From Saccharibacillus deserti (GTDB taxonomy: Bacteria; Bacillota; Bacilli; Paenibacillales; Paenibacillaceae): a stretch of DNA of 64,000 nucleotides. The stretch covers positions 272,001-336,000 of the forward strand of contig NZ_JABJVN010000005.1 in NCBI RefSeq assembly GCF_013618475.1, in the 5' to 3' direction. The translations under genes were made by a program, and so were the position numbers. The notes below the pieces were generated by a model. That model made no database searches, was not told the DNA's origin, and saw only the letters and a list, made by a program, of their open reading frames with translations. Below are positions 35,438 to 46,207 of this stretch, piece after piece. Position 1 is the stretch's first letter; each line of letters begins with the position of its first letter.

Positions 35438-36265
35438 ATGCTGCTGCTTGCGAGTTTGATCGAGCTTATGATTTACATCTATGCCCTGAGCCTTCTGTTC
35501 TATTTCTCCGATTGCGTAAGCCGCAGCGTGAGATCGCGGCGGATCGGCGCAGGGCTTCTTGGCATTACGGCGCTGCTGCAGTTTGCTGTAATTGTCGTAC
35601 GCATCGTCATCGAAGGCCGGGTACCGTTGTTTTCCGTATACGATTTCTTGTTTTTGTTCATCTTTGTGCTGACTTTGACGGGTGTCGGATTAGCCTTGAC
35701 CCAAAAAGCCGAATTTGTCGTGCTGCTGCTCGGCATCGTCGGATTTACGGCCAGCGTGCTGAACGAATTCTGGTTCCCGGTAGGCGAACATGCGGATCAT
35801 ATCGGATACACCCAGCAGCTGCTGCTGATTCTGCATGTGGTGCTGGCGAATCTGAGCCTTGTAGCTCTGACGATCGCCGCCGTATTCGGCATCTTGTATC
35901 TGTTCTTGTACGCCATGCTCAAAAAAAAGAAATGGAACGATACGGTCCGCCGGCTGCCCAGTCTGGAGCAGACGGAACGCTGGGCGCATCTGTCGGTGCT
36001 GACCGGTACGCCGCTCCTGATCGTCTCGCTGCTGGTCGCTTTTCTGCTGATTGTCGCCCAGAAGCGCTGGGAGATGCTGCTTGATGTCAAAGGCATTACG
36101 ACATTTGCCGCTCTTGCGGTATACGGGCTCTACTTCCTGCTGAAGCGCACACGCAAATATTCCGGATTTTCGATCGCCAAGTGGACGCTGGTAGGCTACG
36201 CGCTGGTGATTATCAACCTGCTGAGCAACGCTTTTTCCGAGTATCACAAATGGAACGGGGGTTGA
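35438..36265 (+). CDS. hemX: HemX/CcsA-like cytochrome c assembly membrane protein
   Basis: The 275-aa protein starts at ATG 35438, 14 bases after hemA, behind GGCAGGTG. It has about eight hydrophobic helices and the CcsA/HemX family layout (LQFAVIVVRIVIEGRVPLF, LLILHVVLANLSLVAL). In B. subtilis HemX negatively affects HemA concentration. Context within the hem operon supports HemX over a true cytochrome c synthase. Confidence 0.9.
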   Translation: MLLLASLIELMIYIYALSLLFYFSDCVSRSVRSRRIGAGLLGITALLQFAVIVVRIVIEGRVPLFSVYDFLFLFIFVLTLTGVGLALTQKAEFVVLLLGIVGFTASVLNEFWFPVGEHADHIGYTQQLLLILHVVLANLSLVALTIAAVFGILYLFLYAMLKKKKWNDTVRRLPSLEQTERWAHLSVLTGTPLLIVSLLVAFLLIVAQKRWEMLLDVKGITTFAALAVYGLYFLLKRTRKYSGFSIAKWTLVGYALVIINLLSNAFSEYHKWNGG

Positions 36266-36269
36266 TCGC

Positions 36270-36917
36270 ATGACGGAATATATGCCGATTATGCTCGACG
36301 TAAGCGGTATGGAGGTGCTGGTGATCGGCGGCGGGAAAATAGCGGGTCGGAAAGCGGGACAGCTGGCCGCGGCCGGCGCCGTGATTACCGTAGTCAGTCC
36401 CGAAGCGGGTGAAGAGATTCGAAAGCTCGAGAAGGCGGGTAAGCTGCGCTGGGTCGTACGGGAAGCTTCCGAAGAAGATCCCGAGGGGTTCCGTCTGGTT
36501 TATGCGGCCAGCGGCGACGAAGCGCTGAACGAACGGCTGGCCGAAGCGGCGCGCCGCTTCGGGGCGTTCGTCAATGTATCCAGCCGTGCGGAATCGGGCG
36601 ACTTTATTCATCCGGCGGTTATGCGCCGGGGCAGGCTCGTGGTAGCGGCGTCGACGTCCGGTGCCGGCCCGGCCGCGGCGTCCGCGCTGATTCGGGAACT
36701 CGACGAACGTTTCGGCGATGAATACGAAACGTATGCCGAGTTTCTTTTTTTTATGCGCAGACAGGTCAGAGAGCTTGTGGACGATCCCGAAATCCGGCAT
36801 CGGCTGATGCGAAAACTGTCGGAAAAGGATATACTGGACCAGATCAGAAAAGAGACATTCGTGCCGTGGAGCGAAGCCGCAGCCGCCGCATGGATAGCGA
36901 AAGAGCGGGAGGAATAA
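36270..36917 (+). CDS. Precorrin-2 dehydrogenase (siroheme synthesis, SirC/Met8 type)
   Basis: The 215-aa protein has an N-terminal NAD-binding fold, [19 protein letters not shown] (residues ~14-32), the segment [32 protein letters not shown] typical of CysG-N/Met8 enzymes, and a helical C-terminus. It oxidises precorrin-2 to sirohydrochlorin. It starts five bases after hemX. Methylation of uroporphyrinogen III is supplied by the fused protein two genes downstream; a chelatase gene is not in the window. Confidence 0.9.
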   Translation: MTEYMPIMLDVSGMEVLVIGGGKIAGRKAGQLAAAGAVITVVSPEAGEEIRKLEKAGKLRWVVREASEEDPEGFRLVYAASGDEALNERLAEAARRFGAFVNVSSRAESGDFIHPAVMRRGRLVVAASTSGAGPAAASALIRELDERFGDEYETYAEFLFFMRRQVRELVDDPEIRHRLMRKLSEKDILDQIRKETFVPWSEAAAAAWIAKEREE

Positions 36918-36922
36918 AGCAA

Positions 36923-37855
36923 ATGCGTACAATCGTAGTGGGAACGAGACAAAGCACGCTGGCGCTGACGCAGACGAACCAGGTGATCGGGGAATTGGAA
37001 CGCCTGGCCGGCGATCTGGGCCTCGCCGTCGGTTTTGAAGTGAAAAAAATCATTACCAAAGGCGACCGGATCCTGGATGTGACCCTGTCGAAAGTCGGTG
37101 GCAAAGGATTGTTTGTCAAAGAAATCGAACAGGCGCTGCTTGACGGTGAAATCGATATGGCCGTACATAGCATGAAGGATATGCCTGCCGTGCTGCCGGA
37201 GGGGCTGATCAACGGAGCGGTGCCTCTGCGCCAGGATGCCCGGGACTGTCTGATCTCCCGGGAAGGAGTCGATCTCGACGGCCTGCCTCACGGGGCCAAA
37301 GTGGGGACGAGCAGTTTGCGGCGTTCCAGCCAACTGCTGGCCTACCGGCCGGACCTGAAGCTGGAATGGATTCGCGGCAATATCGATTCGCGTCTGCGCA
37401 AGCTGGAGAGCGAAGGATTCGATGCGATTCTGCTGGCGGCAGCCGGTCTTAAGCGTATGGGGTGGGAAGACCGCATTACCTCCTATATTCCTGTCGAGAT
37501 CTGTCTGCCGGCCGTCGGCCAGGGTGCGCTTGGCATTGAATGCCGGGAGAACGACGCGGAATTGCGGGAACTATTGGCGCGTTACCAAGATGCCGATACG
37601 GCGCTTACGGTATCGGCCGAGCGTTCGCTGCTGCTGTCGCTGAACGGCGGCTGCCAGGTTCCGATCGGCGCGTATGCGGTGTTGGGCGAAGACGGCGCTA
37701 CGGTGAATCTCACGGGTCTTGTCGGCCGGCCCGACGGCAGCGTCCTGCTGAAAGAGTCCGCGTCCGGAACCGATCCGGAAGCATTGGGACGCGAAGTGGC
37801 CCGGATGCTGGCGGATAAAGGCGCGGACGGGATTCTTGAACAGGCGAGGGGTTGA
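36923..37855 (+). CDS. hemC: Porphobilinogen deaminase (hydroxymethylbilane synthase)
   Basis: The 310-aa enzyme starts at ATG 36923, six bases after the preceding stop. It shows [22 protein letters not shown], the segment [17 protein letters not shown] and the cofactor-binding Cys in [12 protein letters not shown]. It joins four porphobilinogens into hydroxymethylbilane using a covalent dipyrromethane. Length matches the family. Confidence 0.97.
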   Translation: MRTIVVGTRQSTLALTQTNQVIGELERLAGDLGLAVGFEVKKIITKGDRILDVTLSKVGGKGLFVKEIEQALLDGEIDMAVHSMKDMPAVLPEGLINGAVPLRQDARDCLISREGVDLDGLPHGAKVGTSSLRRSSQLLAYRPDLKLEWIRGNIDSRLRKLESEGFDAILLAAAGLKRMGWEDRITSYIPVEICLPAVGQGALGIECRENDAELRELLARYQDADTALTVSAERSLLLSLNGGCQVPIGAYAVLGEDGATVNLTGLVGRPDGSVLLKESASGTDPEALGREVARMLADKGADGILEQARG

Positions 37856-37859
37856 GCGG

Positions 37860-39416
37860 ATGAGCAAGGGAAAAGTATATCTGGTCGGTGCAGGCCCGGG
37901 CGATGCCAAACTGATTACGATCAAAGGGCTGGAATGTATCAAAAAAGCCGATGCGGTCGTGTACGACCGGTTGGCCAGTCCTAGGTTGCTGCGTCAGATG
38001 AAACCGGGAGCCCGGAAGATCTATGTCGGCAAACGGACGGAACGCCATACGATGAAGCAGGAAGATATCAACAAGCTGCTGGTCGATCTGGCGCTTGAAG
38101 GCCTGGTCGTCGTGCGTCTCAAAGGCGGCGATCCGACCGTGTTCGGCCGCGTGGGCGAAGAAGCGGAAGAACTGCGCAAGCACGATATCGTCTACGAGAT
38201 CGTACCGGGGATTACGTCTTCGATCGCTGTTCCCGCTTATGCCGGCATTCCGGTTACACACCGGAATCTGGCTTCCTCGTTCTCGGTCATCACGGGACAC
38301 GAGAATCCCGAGAAACTCGACAAGATGATCAAATGGGACAAGGTAACGAACGCGACCGGCACGCTGGTGTTCATGATGGGCGTGGCCCAGATCGGACATA
38401 TTACGGCGCAGCTGCTGAAACACGGCCGCCCGGCTTCTACGCCGGTCGCCTTGGTCCGCTGGGGATCCCGCGCCGAACAGGAGACGCTTGTCGGCACGCT
38501 GGCGGATATTGCGGAGAAGGTAGCCGAACGCGAATTCAGGCCTCCTGCGGTTATCGTAGTAGGCGATGTTGTCGGACAGCGGGACCGTCTCCAATGGGCG
38601 GAACAGATGCCTCTGTTCGGACGCCGCATCCTCGTCACCCGATCGCGCAGCCAGGCCAGCGAACTGGTCGACCGGATCGAAGAACTTGGCGGAGAGCCGT
38701 ATGAATTCCCCGTGATCGAGACCGTCATGCCCGAAGGAGAAGACAAACTTGCGGCGATTCGCGAAGCGTTTGCGGCGGCAGAGAGTTACGATTGGATCTT
38801 TTTTACCAGCGTAAACGGCGTGGAGTATTTCTTCGAACATTTGGACAGAGAGGACCTGGATGTCCGGGCATTCCACCGGGCCAAGATTGCGGCGGTGGGA
38901 CCGGCCACGATCGAAGCGCTTCGCAGCCGCGGTATTCGCTGCGAAGCTCCGCCGGAGACGTTCGACGCCGAAGGCATGATTGCCTCTTACGGAGAGCGGA
39001 TGCTGCCGGGGCAGTGCGTGCTGCTGCCTCGGGGCGATCTGGCCCGTACCTGGATGTCCGAGACGCTGCGCGCATGCGGACTTAAAGTGACGGAACTTGA
39101 TACGTACGAGACCGTGCTGACGGGAGAAGACGACGAAGAACTGCTGGATCTGCTGCAGGAAGACAAAGTTCACGCGGTGACGTTCACCAGTTCGTCGACT
39201 GTCCGCAATCTGATTGCGGTACTAAAACGGATGGGGGAAGCGGACCCGGCGGCTCTCCTGAATCGCTCCACGATCGCCTGTATCGGTCCGCAAACGGCCA
39301 AAACGGCCAAGGAATCCGGATTGAACGTCGATCTGCTGGCGGAAGAAGCCACCATCGAAGGACTGTTGACCGCGCTTTGCGTCTGGAAAGCAAGCACGAA
39401 CAAAATGGATTTGTGA
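37860..39416 (+). CDS. Fused uroporphyrinogen-III C-methyltransferase / uroporphyrinogen-III synthase
   Basis: The 518-aa protein starts at ATG 37860, four bases after hemC. Residues 1-250 are a CobA/SUMT methyltransferase (KVYLVGAGPGDAKLITIKG, VVRLKGGDPTVFGRVGEE, VPGITSSIAVPAYAGIP, VFMMGV). Residues ~255-510 are HemD, uroporphyrinogen-III synthase (ILVTRSRSQASELVDRIEELGG, FFTSVNGVEYFF, TFTSSSTVRNL, CIGPQTAKTAKESG). It closes hydroxymethylbilane to uroporphyrinogen III and methylates it to precorrin-2 for siroheme. This fusion occurs in other Firmicutes. Confidence 0.95.
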   Translation: MSKGKVYLVGAGPGDAKLITIKGLECIKKADAVVYDRLASPRLLRQMKPGARKIYVGKRTERHTMKQEDINKLLVDLALEGLVVVRLKGGDPTVFGRVGEEAEELRKHDIVYEIVPGITSSIAVPAYAGIPVTHRNLASSFSVITGHENPEKLDKMIKWDKVTNATGTLVFMMGVAQIGHITAQLLKHGRPASTPVALVRWGSRAEQETLVGTLADIAEKVAEREFRPPAVIVVGDVVGQRDRLQWAEQMPLFGRRILVTRSRSQASELVDRIEELGGEPYEFPVIETVMPEGEDKLAAIREAFAAAESYDWIFFTSVNGVEYFFEHLDREDLDVRAFHRAKIAAVGPATIEALRSRGIRCEAPPETFDAEGMIASYGERMLPGQCVLLPRGDLARTWMSETLRACGLKVTELDTYETVLTGEDDEELLDLLQEDKVHAVTFTSSSTVRNLIAVLKRMGEADPAALLNRSTIACIGPQTAKTAKESGLNVDLLAEEATIEGLLTALCVWKASTNKMDL

Positions 39417-39596
39417 AGCGGGTAACGAAGGCCGGATTCCTCTGGGGGAGATCCGGCCGGTTTGCTGCGGGAATAATTCTGCCTGGAACGGTTAAATAAG
39501 AAACAAGGTCGGAATCAGGCGAAGCCGGATCGAAGCGGCACTCGGCCGCGATCGGCGGATTCTTCGCTCAATTTATAAATAAAGGAGTTTTTTATC

Positions 39597-40604
39597 ATGG
39601 CATTTCCTACAGTCAGACATCGCCGTCTGCGCCGCACCGCGGCACTTCGCAGCATGGTGCGCGAAACGGCGATCAGCGCGGACGACTTTATCATGCCGAT
39701 CTTCGTCACTTACGGCGAAGGCGTAAAAAAAGAAATCGGATCGATGCCGGGAGTGTACCAATTCTCGCTCGATACGCTCCGCGGCGAAGTGGATGAAATT
39801 GCGGAACTGGGCATCAAAGCGGTCATCTTGTTCGGCATTCCCGAAACGAAAGACAGCCTGGGAACCGAAGCTTATGCGCGGGATGGAATCATCCAGCAGG
39901 CGACGCGCAAAGTCAAAGAGTGGCATCCGGACCTGCTTGTCGTAGCCGATACGTGCTTGTGCGAGTTTACGGATCACGGTCACTGCGGAATGGTGCATAC
40001 TTTCGAGCGGGACGGTCATATACACGGCGATGTGCTGAACGACGAGTCGCTCAAGCTGCTCGTGCAGACGGCCGTATCGCAGGCGGAAGCGGGAGCGGAC
40101 ATCATCGCCCCTTCGAATATGATGGACGGTTACGTGCTGGCGATCCGTGCAGGATTGGACGAGGCGGGCTACGATCAAATTCCGATCATGGCCTATTCGG
40201 TCAAGTATGCGTCGGCTTTCTACGGGCCGTTTCGCGAAGCTGCCGAGTCCGCACCCCAGTTCGGGGACCGCAAAACGTATCAAATGGACCCGGCCAATGC
40301 TCTGGAAGCGATCCGCGAAGCGGAAAGCGATGTGCAGGAAGGCGCGGACATGCTGATGGTCAAACCGGCCTTGGCTTATATGGATATTATCCGTACCATC
40401 AAGAACGAATTCGATCTGCCGCTGGTCGCTTACAACGTCAGCGGCGAGTATTCGATGGTCAAAGCGGCTTCGGCCAACGGCTGGATTAGCGAAAAAGCGA
40501 TCGTACTCGAGCTGCTGACCGGACTCAAACGCGCCGGCGCCGATATCATTATCACCTATCATTCCAAAGATGCGGCCCGCTGGCTGCGCGAAGCCCGGAA
40601 CTGA
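39597..40604 (+). CDS. hemB: Delta-aminolevulinic acid dehydratase (porphobilinogen synthase)
   Basis: The 335-aa enzyme has AAAGGAG upstream of ATG 39597. Metal-site cysteines lie in [14 protein letters not shown], and the two catalytic lysines in [16 protein letters not shown] and [13 protein letters not shown]. It condenses two aminolevulinates into porphobilinogen. The 180-base gap before it contains a GGCCGGAT/ATCCGGCC hairpin (39430-39458), possibly a weak terminator, so hemB may have partly separate expression. Confidence 0.97.
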   Translation: MAFPTVRHRRLRRTAALRSMVRETAISADDFIMPIFVTYGEGVKKEIGSMPGVYQFSLDTLRGEVDEIAELGIKAVILFGIPETKDSLGTEAYARDGIIQQATRKVKEWHPDLLVVADTCLCEFTDHGHCGMVHTFERDGHIHGDVLNDESLKLLVQTAVSQAEAGADIIAPSNMMDGYVLAIRAGLDEAGYDQIPIMAYSVKYASAFYGPFREAAESAPQFGDRKTYQMDPANALEAIREAESDVQEGADMLMVKPALAYMDIIRTIKNEFDLPLVAYNVSGEYSMVKAASANGWISEKAIVLELLTGLKRAGADIIITYHSKDAARWLREARN

Positions 40605-40718
40605 ATCGGGCAAAACGGCGTTCCAAGACCGATTCCCAACGGATCGGTTCAACGTCCGGCCTTTCGCCGCATTCCGGCGCGAAGCTGCCGGACGATCCAT
40701 TTTCCGAGGAGTGATTTC

Positions 40719-42020
40719 ATGAACGAATCCGTATCCAAACGCGTCGACACCCGTTCAAGTGCCGCTTTTGAAGAGGCCAAAAAGTATATTCCCGGCGGCG
40801 TCAACAGTCCGGTCCGGGCATTCAAATCGGTCGGCCTGACACCGGTTTATATCGAGCGCGGAGAAGGCTGCCGGGTCTATGATATCGACGGCAATACCTT
40901 TATCGATTATGTCGGTTCCTGGGGACCGCTGATTATGGGGCATGCGCATCCCGAGGTTGTACGCGCCCTGCAGGAAACGGCTGCCAAAGGCACAAGCTTC
41001 GGCGCCCCGACGCTGCTCGAAACCGAAATGGCCAAGCTCGTCGCCGAACGGGTCCCGTCGGTCGATATTGTGCGCATGGTCAACTCGGGCACCGAAGCCA
41101 CGATGAGCGCGATCCGCCTTGCGCGGGGAGTGACCAAGCGGGACAAGATTCTGAAGTTCGAAGGTTCCTATCACGGCCACGGCGACAGTCTGCTGATCAA
41201 AGCGGGTTCCGGAGTCGCCACATTGGGGCTGCCGGACAGTCCGGGCGTACCGGAATCCGTAGCTTCGAATACGATTACGGTGCCTTACAACGACCTGGAT
41301 TCGTTCCGGGTGGCTTTTGACAAGTTCGGCGAACAGATCGCCTGCGTCATCGTTGAACCGGTTGCCGGGAATATGGGCGTCGTTCCTCCAAAAGCGGGCT
41401 TCCTGGAAGGGCTGCGCGAAGTGACGGAGCGTTACGGCAGTCTGCTGATTTTTGACGAAGTGATGACCGGCTTCCGCGTCGGCCTGAATTCGGCGCAGGG
41501 GCGCTTCGGCGTCACGCCCGATCTGACCTGCTTCGGCAAAGTGATCGGCGGCGGCCTGCCGGTCGGCGCTTACGGCGGCAAGCGGGAGATCATGGAGCAG
41601 ATCGCTCCGAGCGGTCCGATCTACCAGGCGGGTACGCTCAGCGGTAATCCGCTGGCGATGGCCGCAGGGTATACGACGCTGAACCTGCTGACGCCGGCCG
41701 TTTACGAACGCCTCGAAGAAGCGGGGGCGCGTCTGCAGGCGGGCTTCGAGAATAACGCTCGGGAAGCGGGCATCCCCGTGACGATCAACCGGGTCGGTTC
41801 GATGGTCTGCCCGTTCTTTAACGAAGGTCCCGTCGTCGATTACGACACGGCCAAAGCCAGCGATCTGGACCTGTTCCGCCGTTATTTCGCCGCCATGATC
41901 GACCGCGGTGTCAGCGTGGCGCCTTCGCAGTTTGAAGGCATGTTCGTATCGGGCGTGCACAGCGACGCCGATATCGATGCCACGATCGACGCGCACCGCA
42001 GCGCGCTGCGTTCGCTCTGA
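40719..42020 (+). CDS. hemL: Glutamate-1-semialdehyde 2,1-aminomutase
   Basis: The 433-aa PLP enzyme shows [30 protein letters not shown] and the PLP-binding lysine in [17 protein letters not shown]. It converts glutamate-1-semialdehyde, the HemA product, to aminolevulinate. GAGGAG precedes the ATG. Its stop overlaps the next start by one base (TGATG). Confidence 0.97.
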   Translation: MNESVSKRVDTRSSAAFEEAKKYIPGGVNSPVRAFKSVGLTPVYIERGEGCRVYDIDGNTFIDYVGSWGPLIMGHAHPEVVRALQETAAKGTSFGAPTLLETEMAKLVAERVPSVDIVRMVNSGTEATMSAIRLARGVTKRDKILKFEGSYHGHGDSLLIKAGSGVATLGLPDSPGVPESVASNTITVPYNDLDSFRVAFDKFGEQIACVIVEPVAGNMGVVPPKAGFLEGLREVTERYGSLLIFDEVMTGFRVGLNSAQGRFGVTPDLTCFGKVIGGGLPVGAYGGKREIMEQIAPSGPIYQAGTLSGNPLAMAAGYTTLNLLTPAVYERLEEAGARLQAGFENNAREAGIPVTINRVGSMVCPFFNEGPVVDYDTAKASDLDLFRRYFAAMIDRGVSVAPSQFEGMFVSGVHSDADIDATIDAHRSALRSL

Positions 42021-42961
42021 TGGCGCGTTCCTGGACGCGCCGCGGCGAGTGGGTCGAGACGGCGCTGCCGGCCAAGACTCCCCGGAGCGAAGAAGATGAA
42101 GGAAGACGGGAAGCGGAAGACCTGGGCGCGGTAACGGCTGCCGGGCTGGAAATCTCCGCCGCCGCTGCGCTGGGCGTGCCGGAGAAGCTGGCCCGCCGGC
42201 TGCTGCACGCGGGCGAAATGCAGGTCCGGGGCGGCCGCGTGCGGCTGCGGCTGCGCCCGGACGAAGACCTTGGCTTCGATCCCGTCTGGACGGAAGACGG
42301 GATCGAAGCGCTGTATGAGGACGACTTCTGCCTCGTCGTCCATAAGCCTGCCGGGATGCCGGTGCATCCCGACGGAGGCGCGAAGCGCCTGACGCTGGCG
42401 AACGCCGTCGCCGCGCATTACCAAATGCACGGCGAAGCCTGCGCCGTGCATCATGTGCATCGGCTGGACGAGCATACGTCCGGGCCGGTGCTGTACGCCA
42501 AGGGCGAGCTCGCGCGGCAGGCGCTCGACGAGCAGATGCGCGGCAAAGAAATCGGCCGCGTCTATCTGGCGATCGTGCAGGGTAGGGTCGCGCCTTCCCT
42601 GCGGGTAATCGACGCGCCGATTGGCCGCGATCGCCATCATAACAGCCGCCGGCGGATTTCTCCCGGCGGACAGGACGCGCTCACTCGCGTCGAAGTCGTG
42701 GAGACGCTGGCCGGCGGCCGCGCCAGTCTGGTCCGGCTCGTATTGGAGACCGGCCGGACGCACCAGATTCGGGTGCATATGGCCCATGCCGGCCATCCGC
42801 TGATCGGCGACACGCTGTATGGCGGCCCCGCCGATCGGCTGAACCGTCAGGCTCTGCACGGGGAAAAGTTGAAGTTCAGACATCCTTTTGGCGGCGAACA
42901 GATCGAAATTTCCGCTCCGCTGCCGGGCGATATGGAAGATCTGCTCGATCGTCTGTCATGA
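42020..42961 (+). CDS. RluA-family rRNA/tRNA pseudouridine synthase
   Basis: The 313-aa protein starts at ATG 42020 overlapping hemL, so it is translationally coupled. Residues ~42-85 form an S4-like RNA-binding region (PEKLARRLLHAGEMQVRGGRVR), and ~95-300 the pseudouridine synthase core: YEDDFCLVVHKPAGMPVHP, catalytic Asp in HRLDEHTSG, and LETGRTHQIRVHMAHAGHPLIGD. It isomerises uridine in RNA; the target is not determinable. The region looks more GC-rich than its neighbours by eye. Confidence 0.9.
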   Translation: MARSWTRRGEWVETALPAKTPRSEEDEGRREAEDLGAVTAAGLEISAAAALGVPEKLARRLLHAGEMQVRGGRVRLRLRPDEDLGFDPVWTEDGIEALYEDDFCLVVHKPAGMPVHPDGGAKRLTLANAVAAHYQMHGEACAVHHVHRLDEHTSGPVLYAKGELARQALDEQMRGKEIGRVYLAIVQGRVAPSLRVIDAPIGRDRHHNSRRRISPGGQDALTRVEVVETLAGGRASLVRLVLETGRTHQIRVHMAHAGHPLIGDTLYGGPADRLNRQALHGEKLKFRHPFGGEQIEISAPLPGDMEDLLDRLS

Positions 42962-42985
42962 CGTGACAGCTTTCGCGAAGAATCA

Positions 42986-43014
42986 TTGACGAGCGGGGAA
43001 GCTCACGGTATGAT
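42986..43014 (+). promoter_or_regulatory. Sigma-A promoter of the valS T-box transcript
   Basis: TTGACG at 42986-42991, 17-bp spacer, TATGAT at 43009-43014, 509 bases before valS, giving a start near 43021. Confidence 0.8.
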
Positions 43015-43020
43015 AAAGGA

Positions 43021-43462
43021 TATTCATGAACTTTTAAATCAAAGACGGGGAACGGGAAGAGTAGGCAGCAGACCCTTCAGAGAGCGGAATCCATCAGGCT
43101 GGAAGATTCCGCAGGACCGAAGCTGGCCGAAGTCGCCCGGGAGTCGTTTTTCTGAACCTTTTGTCCTTCGATTGCTTGATTGCCAAAAGCTAGGAAAGAC
43201 CGGTTTACGGCCGTTATCCGTACGAGTGCCGCAGCCAAAATGCCGAACAAGCACGCCTGCTTCTCGGAGAGATTCCGGGAAGATGAACGGTTTTCTTTCA
43301 GAAAACGTACAGGTGATTTGTAAGGACACCGATTTTCCTTGGGAAAACGAATAGGCGTCTTACAAAGGTTACCGATTTTTCTTCGAAAAACGGTGGGTTG
43401 CGGAACAAAGGTGGTACCGCGAAAGCAAGTCCTTTCGTCCTTTGCGACGAAGGGCTTTTTTT
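43021..43462 (+). promoter_or_regulatory. T-box riboswitch (tRNA-Val) controlling valS
   Basis: The long leader carries an AGTAG/AGAGAG Stem I arrangement (43058-43085), a GCGGAATC/GATTCCGC apical stem, a 3' side ending GGGAGTCG...CTGAAC where GTC at 43143-43145 fits a valine specifier, and the conserved T-box AAAGGTGGTACCGCG at 43407-43421. A terminator stem AAGTCCTTTCGTC/GACGAAGGGCTT with a T-run ends it at 43427-43462. Uncharged tRNA-Val should favour antitermination. Confidence 0.92.
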
Positions 43463-43522
43463 ATTGTTTTCTAATCGTTTTTCAGACAAAATCCAATGAA
43501 CGAATAACGGGAGGGCTGTCCG

Positions 43523-46195
43523 ATGTCGGATATTCAAAGTAACGAAAACCAAACGTCGCTGCCGACGACTTACGATCCGAAGTCCGCGGAGCAAAAATGG
43601 TACACGTATTGGATGGAGAATGACTTCTTCAAAGCGGGCCGCGTGCCGGAAGCGAAGCCGTATACCATCGTTATTCCGCCGCCAAACGTAACGGGCGTGC
43701 TGCATATCGGCCACGCGCTGGACTTTACATTGCAGGATATTCTGGTTCGCACCAAGCGGATGCAGGGGTACGACGCGCTCTGGCTGCCGGGCTCCGACCA
43801 TGCCGGTATCGCCACGCAGGCCAAAGTCGAACAGAAACTGCGCGAACAGGGCGTAACCCGCCACGATCTGGGCCGCGAGAAATTCCTGGAGCAGACGTGG
43901 GAATGGAAAGAAACGTATGCCGCCAACATCAAAGCCCAGTGGGCAAAGATCGGTCTGTCGCTCGACTATTCGCGCGAACGCTTCACGCTCGACGAAGGAT
44001 TGTCCGAAGCGGTCAAGGAAGTATTCGTCAAGCTGTATGACAAAGGCCTGATCTACCGCGGCAAACGCATTATCAACTGGGACCCCGCCGCACGTACCGC
44101 GCTGTCGGATATCGAAGTGGAATACAAGGAAACGCAGGGACATCTGTATCACCTGGAATATCCGCTCAAAGACGGCAGCGGGTCGATCACGGTCGCCACG
44201 ACACGCCCGGAGACGATGCTGGGCGATACGGCCGTTGCCGTTCACCCGGAAGACGAGCGGTATCAAGACATGATCGGGAAGACGCTTGTTCTGCCGATCA
44301 TCGGGCGCGAGATTCCGGTCATCGCCGATGAGTATGTCGAAAAAGACTTCGGCAGCGGCGCGGTCAAGATTACGCCGGCGCACGATCCGAACGACTTTGA
44401 AGTAGGCCAGCGCCACGACCTGCCGCAGATCATCGTCATGGACGAAGGCGGCATCATGAACGGCGAAGCCGGTCCGTACGAAGGAATGGACCGCGCGGAC
44501 TGCCGCAAGAAAATCGTGGCCGACCTCAAGGAACAGGGCGTCCTGATCAAGATCGAAGACCATCTGCATCAGGTGGGACACAGCGAGCGTACCGACGCCG
44601 TTGTCGAGCCTTATTTGTCCACGCAGTGGTTCGTCAAAATGCAACCGCTCGCGGAACCGGTCGTAAACGCACAGAAATCCGGCGAAGGCGTGAAGTTCGT
44701 ACCCGACCGCTTCGAGCGGACCTATCTGCACTGGATGGAAAATGTACGCGATTGGTGTATCTCCCGTCAGCTGTGGTGGGGTCACCGGATCCCGGCCTGG
44801 TATTCGCAGGAAACGGGCGAGATGGTCGTAGCCAAGACCGAAGAAGAAGCGCGCGAGAAACTCGGCCGCGACGATCTGGTTCAAGACAACGATGTACTCG
44901 ATACCTGGTTCAGCTCGGCGCTCTGGCCGTTCTCGACGATGGGTTGGCCGGACGAAGACAGCGCCGACTTCAAACGCTATTATCCGGTGGATGTACTCGT
45001 TACGGGTTACGACATCATTCCGTTCTGGGTATCGCGCATGATCTTCCAAGGCTATGAATTTACCGGCAAAATGCCGTTCAAAGATACGCTCATCCACGGT
45101 TTGGTGCGCGACAGCGAAGGACGCAAAATGTCCAAATCGCTCGGCAACGGCGTCGATCCGCTCGAAGTGATCGAGAAATACGGCGCCGACGCCATGCGCT
45201 TCATGCTGTCCACCGGCATCACGCCGGGACAGGATCTGCGCTTCCGCTGGGAACGCGTCGAACAGATCCGCAATTTTGCGAACAAGATCTGGAACGCTTC
45301 GCGTTTCGCCCTGATGAATCTTGAAGGATTCACCTACGACCAGATCGATATCACCGGCGATCTGACGACGGCCGACCGCTGGATCCTGCACCGGATGAAC
45401 GAGACGTCCCGCGATATTACTCGTCTGATCGATTCGTACGAATTCGGGGAAACCGGGCGCCTGCTGTATAACTTCATCTGGGACGATCTGTGCGATTGGT
45501 ACATCGAATTCGCCAAGCTGTCGCTGTACGGCGAAGACGAAGCGGCAAAGAAGAAAACGCAGTCCGTGCTCGCTTACGTGCTCGACCGCACGATGCGCAT
45601 GATCCACCCGTTCATGCCGTTTATCTCCGAAGAAATTTGGCAGCATCTGCCGCACGAAGGCGAGACCATTACGCTGGCCCAGTGGCCGAATTACGACGAG
45701 TCGTTCGAGAACCCGGCGTCCGCGCGCGAAATGGAACTGCTGATGGAAGTCATCCGTTCGGTCCGCAACATCCGCGCCGAAGTAAACGTGCCGATGAGCA
45801 AAAAGATCGAGCTGAACATCAAAGCCACTTCGCCGGAGATGCTGGATATCCTGAGCGCCAACGAAGGGTATATCCGCCGCTTCTGCAACACGTCCGAATA
45901 TGCCAGCGGGCTGGATCTGCAGGCGCCGGACAAAGCGATGACGTCGGTGATCACGGGGGCCGAGTTGTACCTGCCGCTTGCGGGTCTGATCGATATCGCC
46001 CAAGAGATTGTCCGGCTTGAAAAAGAAGTCAAAACGCTGACGTCCGAAGTGGAGCGCGTCGACAAGAAGCTCTCCAATCCGGGCTTCACGTCAAAAGCTC
46101 CGGCGCATGTCATCGAAGAAGAACGCGCCAAGCAGGCCGATTATTCCGACAAGCGCGACAAGGTACTGGCCCGTATTGCCGAATTGAAAGGGTAA
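43523..46195 (+). CDS. valS: Valyl-tRNA synthetase
   Basis: The 890-aa class I synthetase has the HIGH motif in [16 protein letters not shown] (~residues 52-67), an editing domain ([13 protein letters not shown]), the KMSKS motif in [11 protein letters not shown], an anticodon-binding domain and a C-terminal Val-RS coiled coil ([21 protein letters not shown]). It charges tRNA-Val in the cytoplasm and is regulated by the upstream T-box. Confidence 0.98.
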   Translation: MSDIQSNENQTSLPTTYDPKSAEQKWYTYWMENDFFKAGRVPEAKPYTIVIPPPNVTGVLHIGHALDFTLQDILVRTKRMQGYDALWLPGSDHAGIATQAKVEQKLREQGVTRHDLGREKFLEQTWEWKETYAANIKAQWAKIGLSLDYSRERFTLDEGLSEAVKEVFVKLYDKGLIYRGKRIINWDPAARTALSDIEVEYKETQGHLYHLEYPLKDGSGSITVATTRPETMLGDTAVAVHPEDERYQDMIGKTLVLPIIGREIPVIADEYVEKDFGSGAVKITPAHDPNDFEVGQRHDLPQIIVMDEGGIMNGEAGPYEGMDRADCRKKIVADLKEQGVLIKIEDHLHQVGHSERTDAVVEPYLSTQWFVKMQPLAEPVVNAQKSGEGVKFVPDRFERTYLHWMENVRDWCISRQLWWGHRIPAWYSQETGEMVVAKTEEEAREKLGRDDLVQDNDVLDTWFSSALWPFSTMGWPDEDSADFKRYYPVDVLVTGYDIIPFWVSRMIFQGYEFTGKMPFKDTLIHGLVRDSEGRKMSKSLGNGVDPLEVIEKYGADAMRFMLSTGITPGQDLRFRWERVEQIRNFANKIWNASRFALMNLEGFTYDQIDITGDLTTADRWILHRMNETSRDITRLIDSYEFGETGRLLYNFIWDDLCDWYIEFAKLSLYGEDEAAKKKTQSVLAYVLDRTMRMIHPFMPFISEEIWQHLPHEGETITLAQWPNYDESFENPASAREMELLMEVIRSVRNIRAEVNVPMSKKIELNIKATSPEMLDILSANEGYIRRFCNTSEYASGLDLQAPDKAMTSVITGAELYLPLAGLIDIAQEIVRLEKEVKTLTSEVERVDKKLSNPGFTSKAPAHVIEEERAKQADYSDKRDKVLARIAELKG

Positions 46196-46207
46196 GGTGG
46201 GTCAGCC

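Noticed and set aside
43298..46003. 901-residue minus-strand frame opposite valS
   Set aside because: valS is unambiguous on the plus strand; the opposite frame is an antisense artefact of codon bias.
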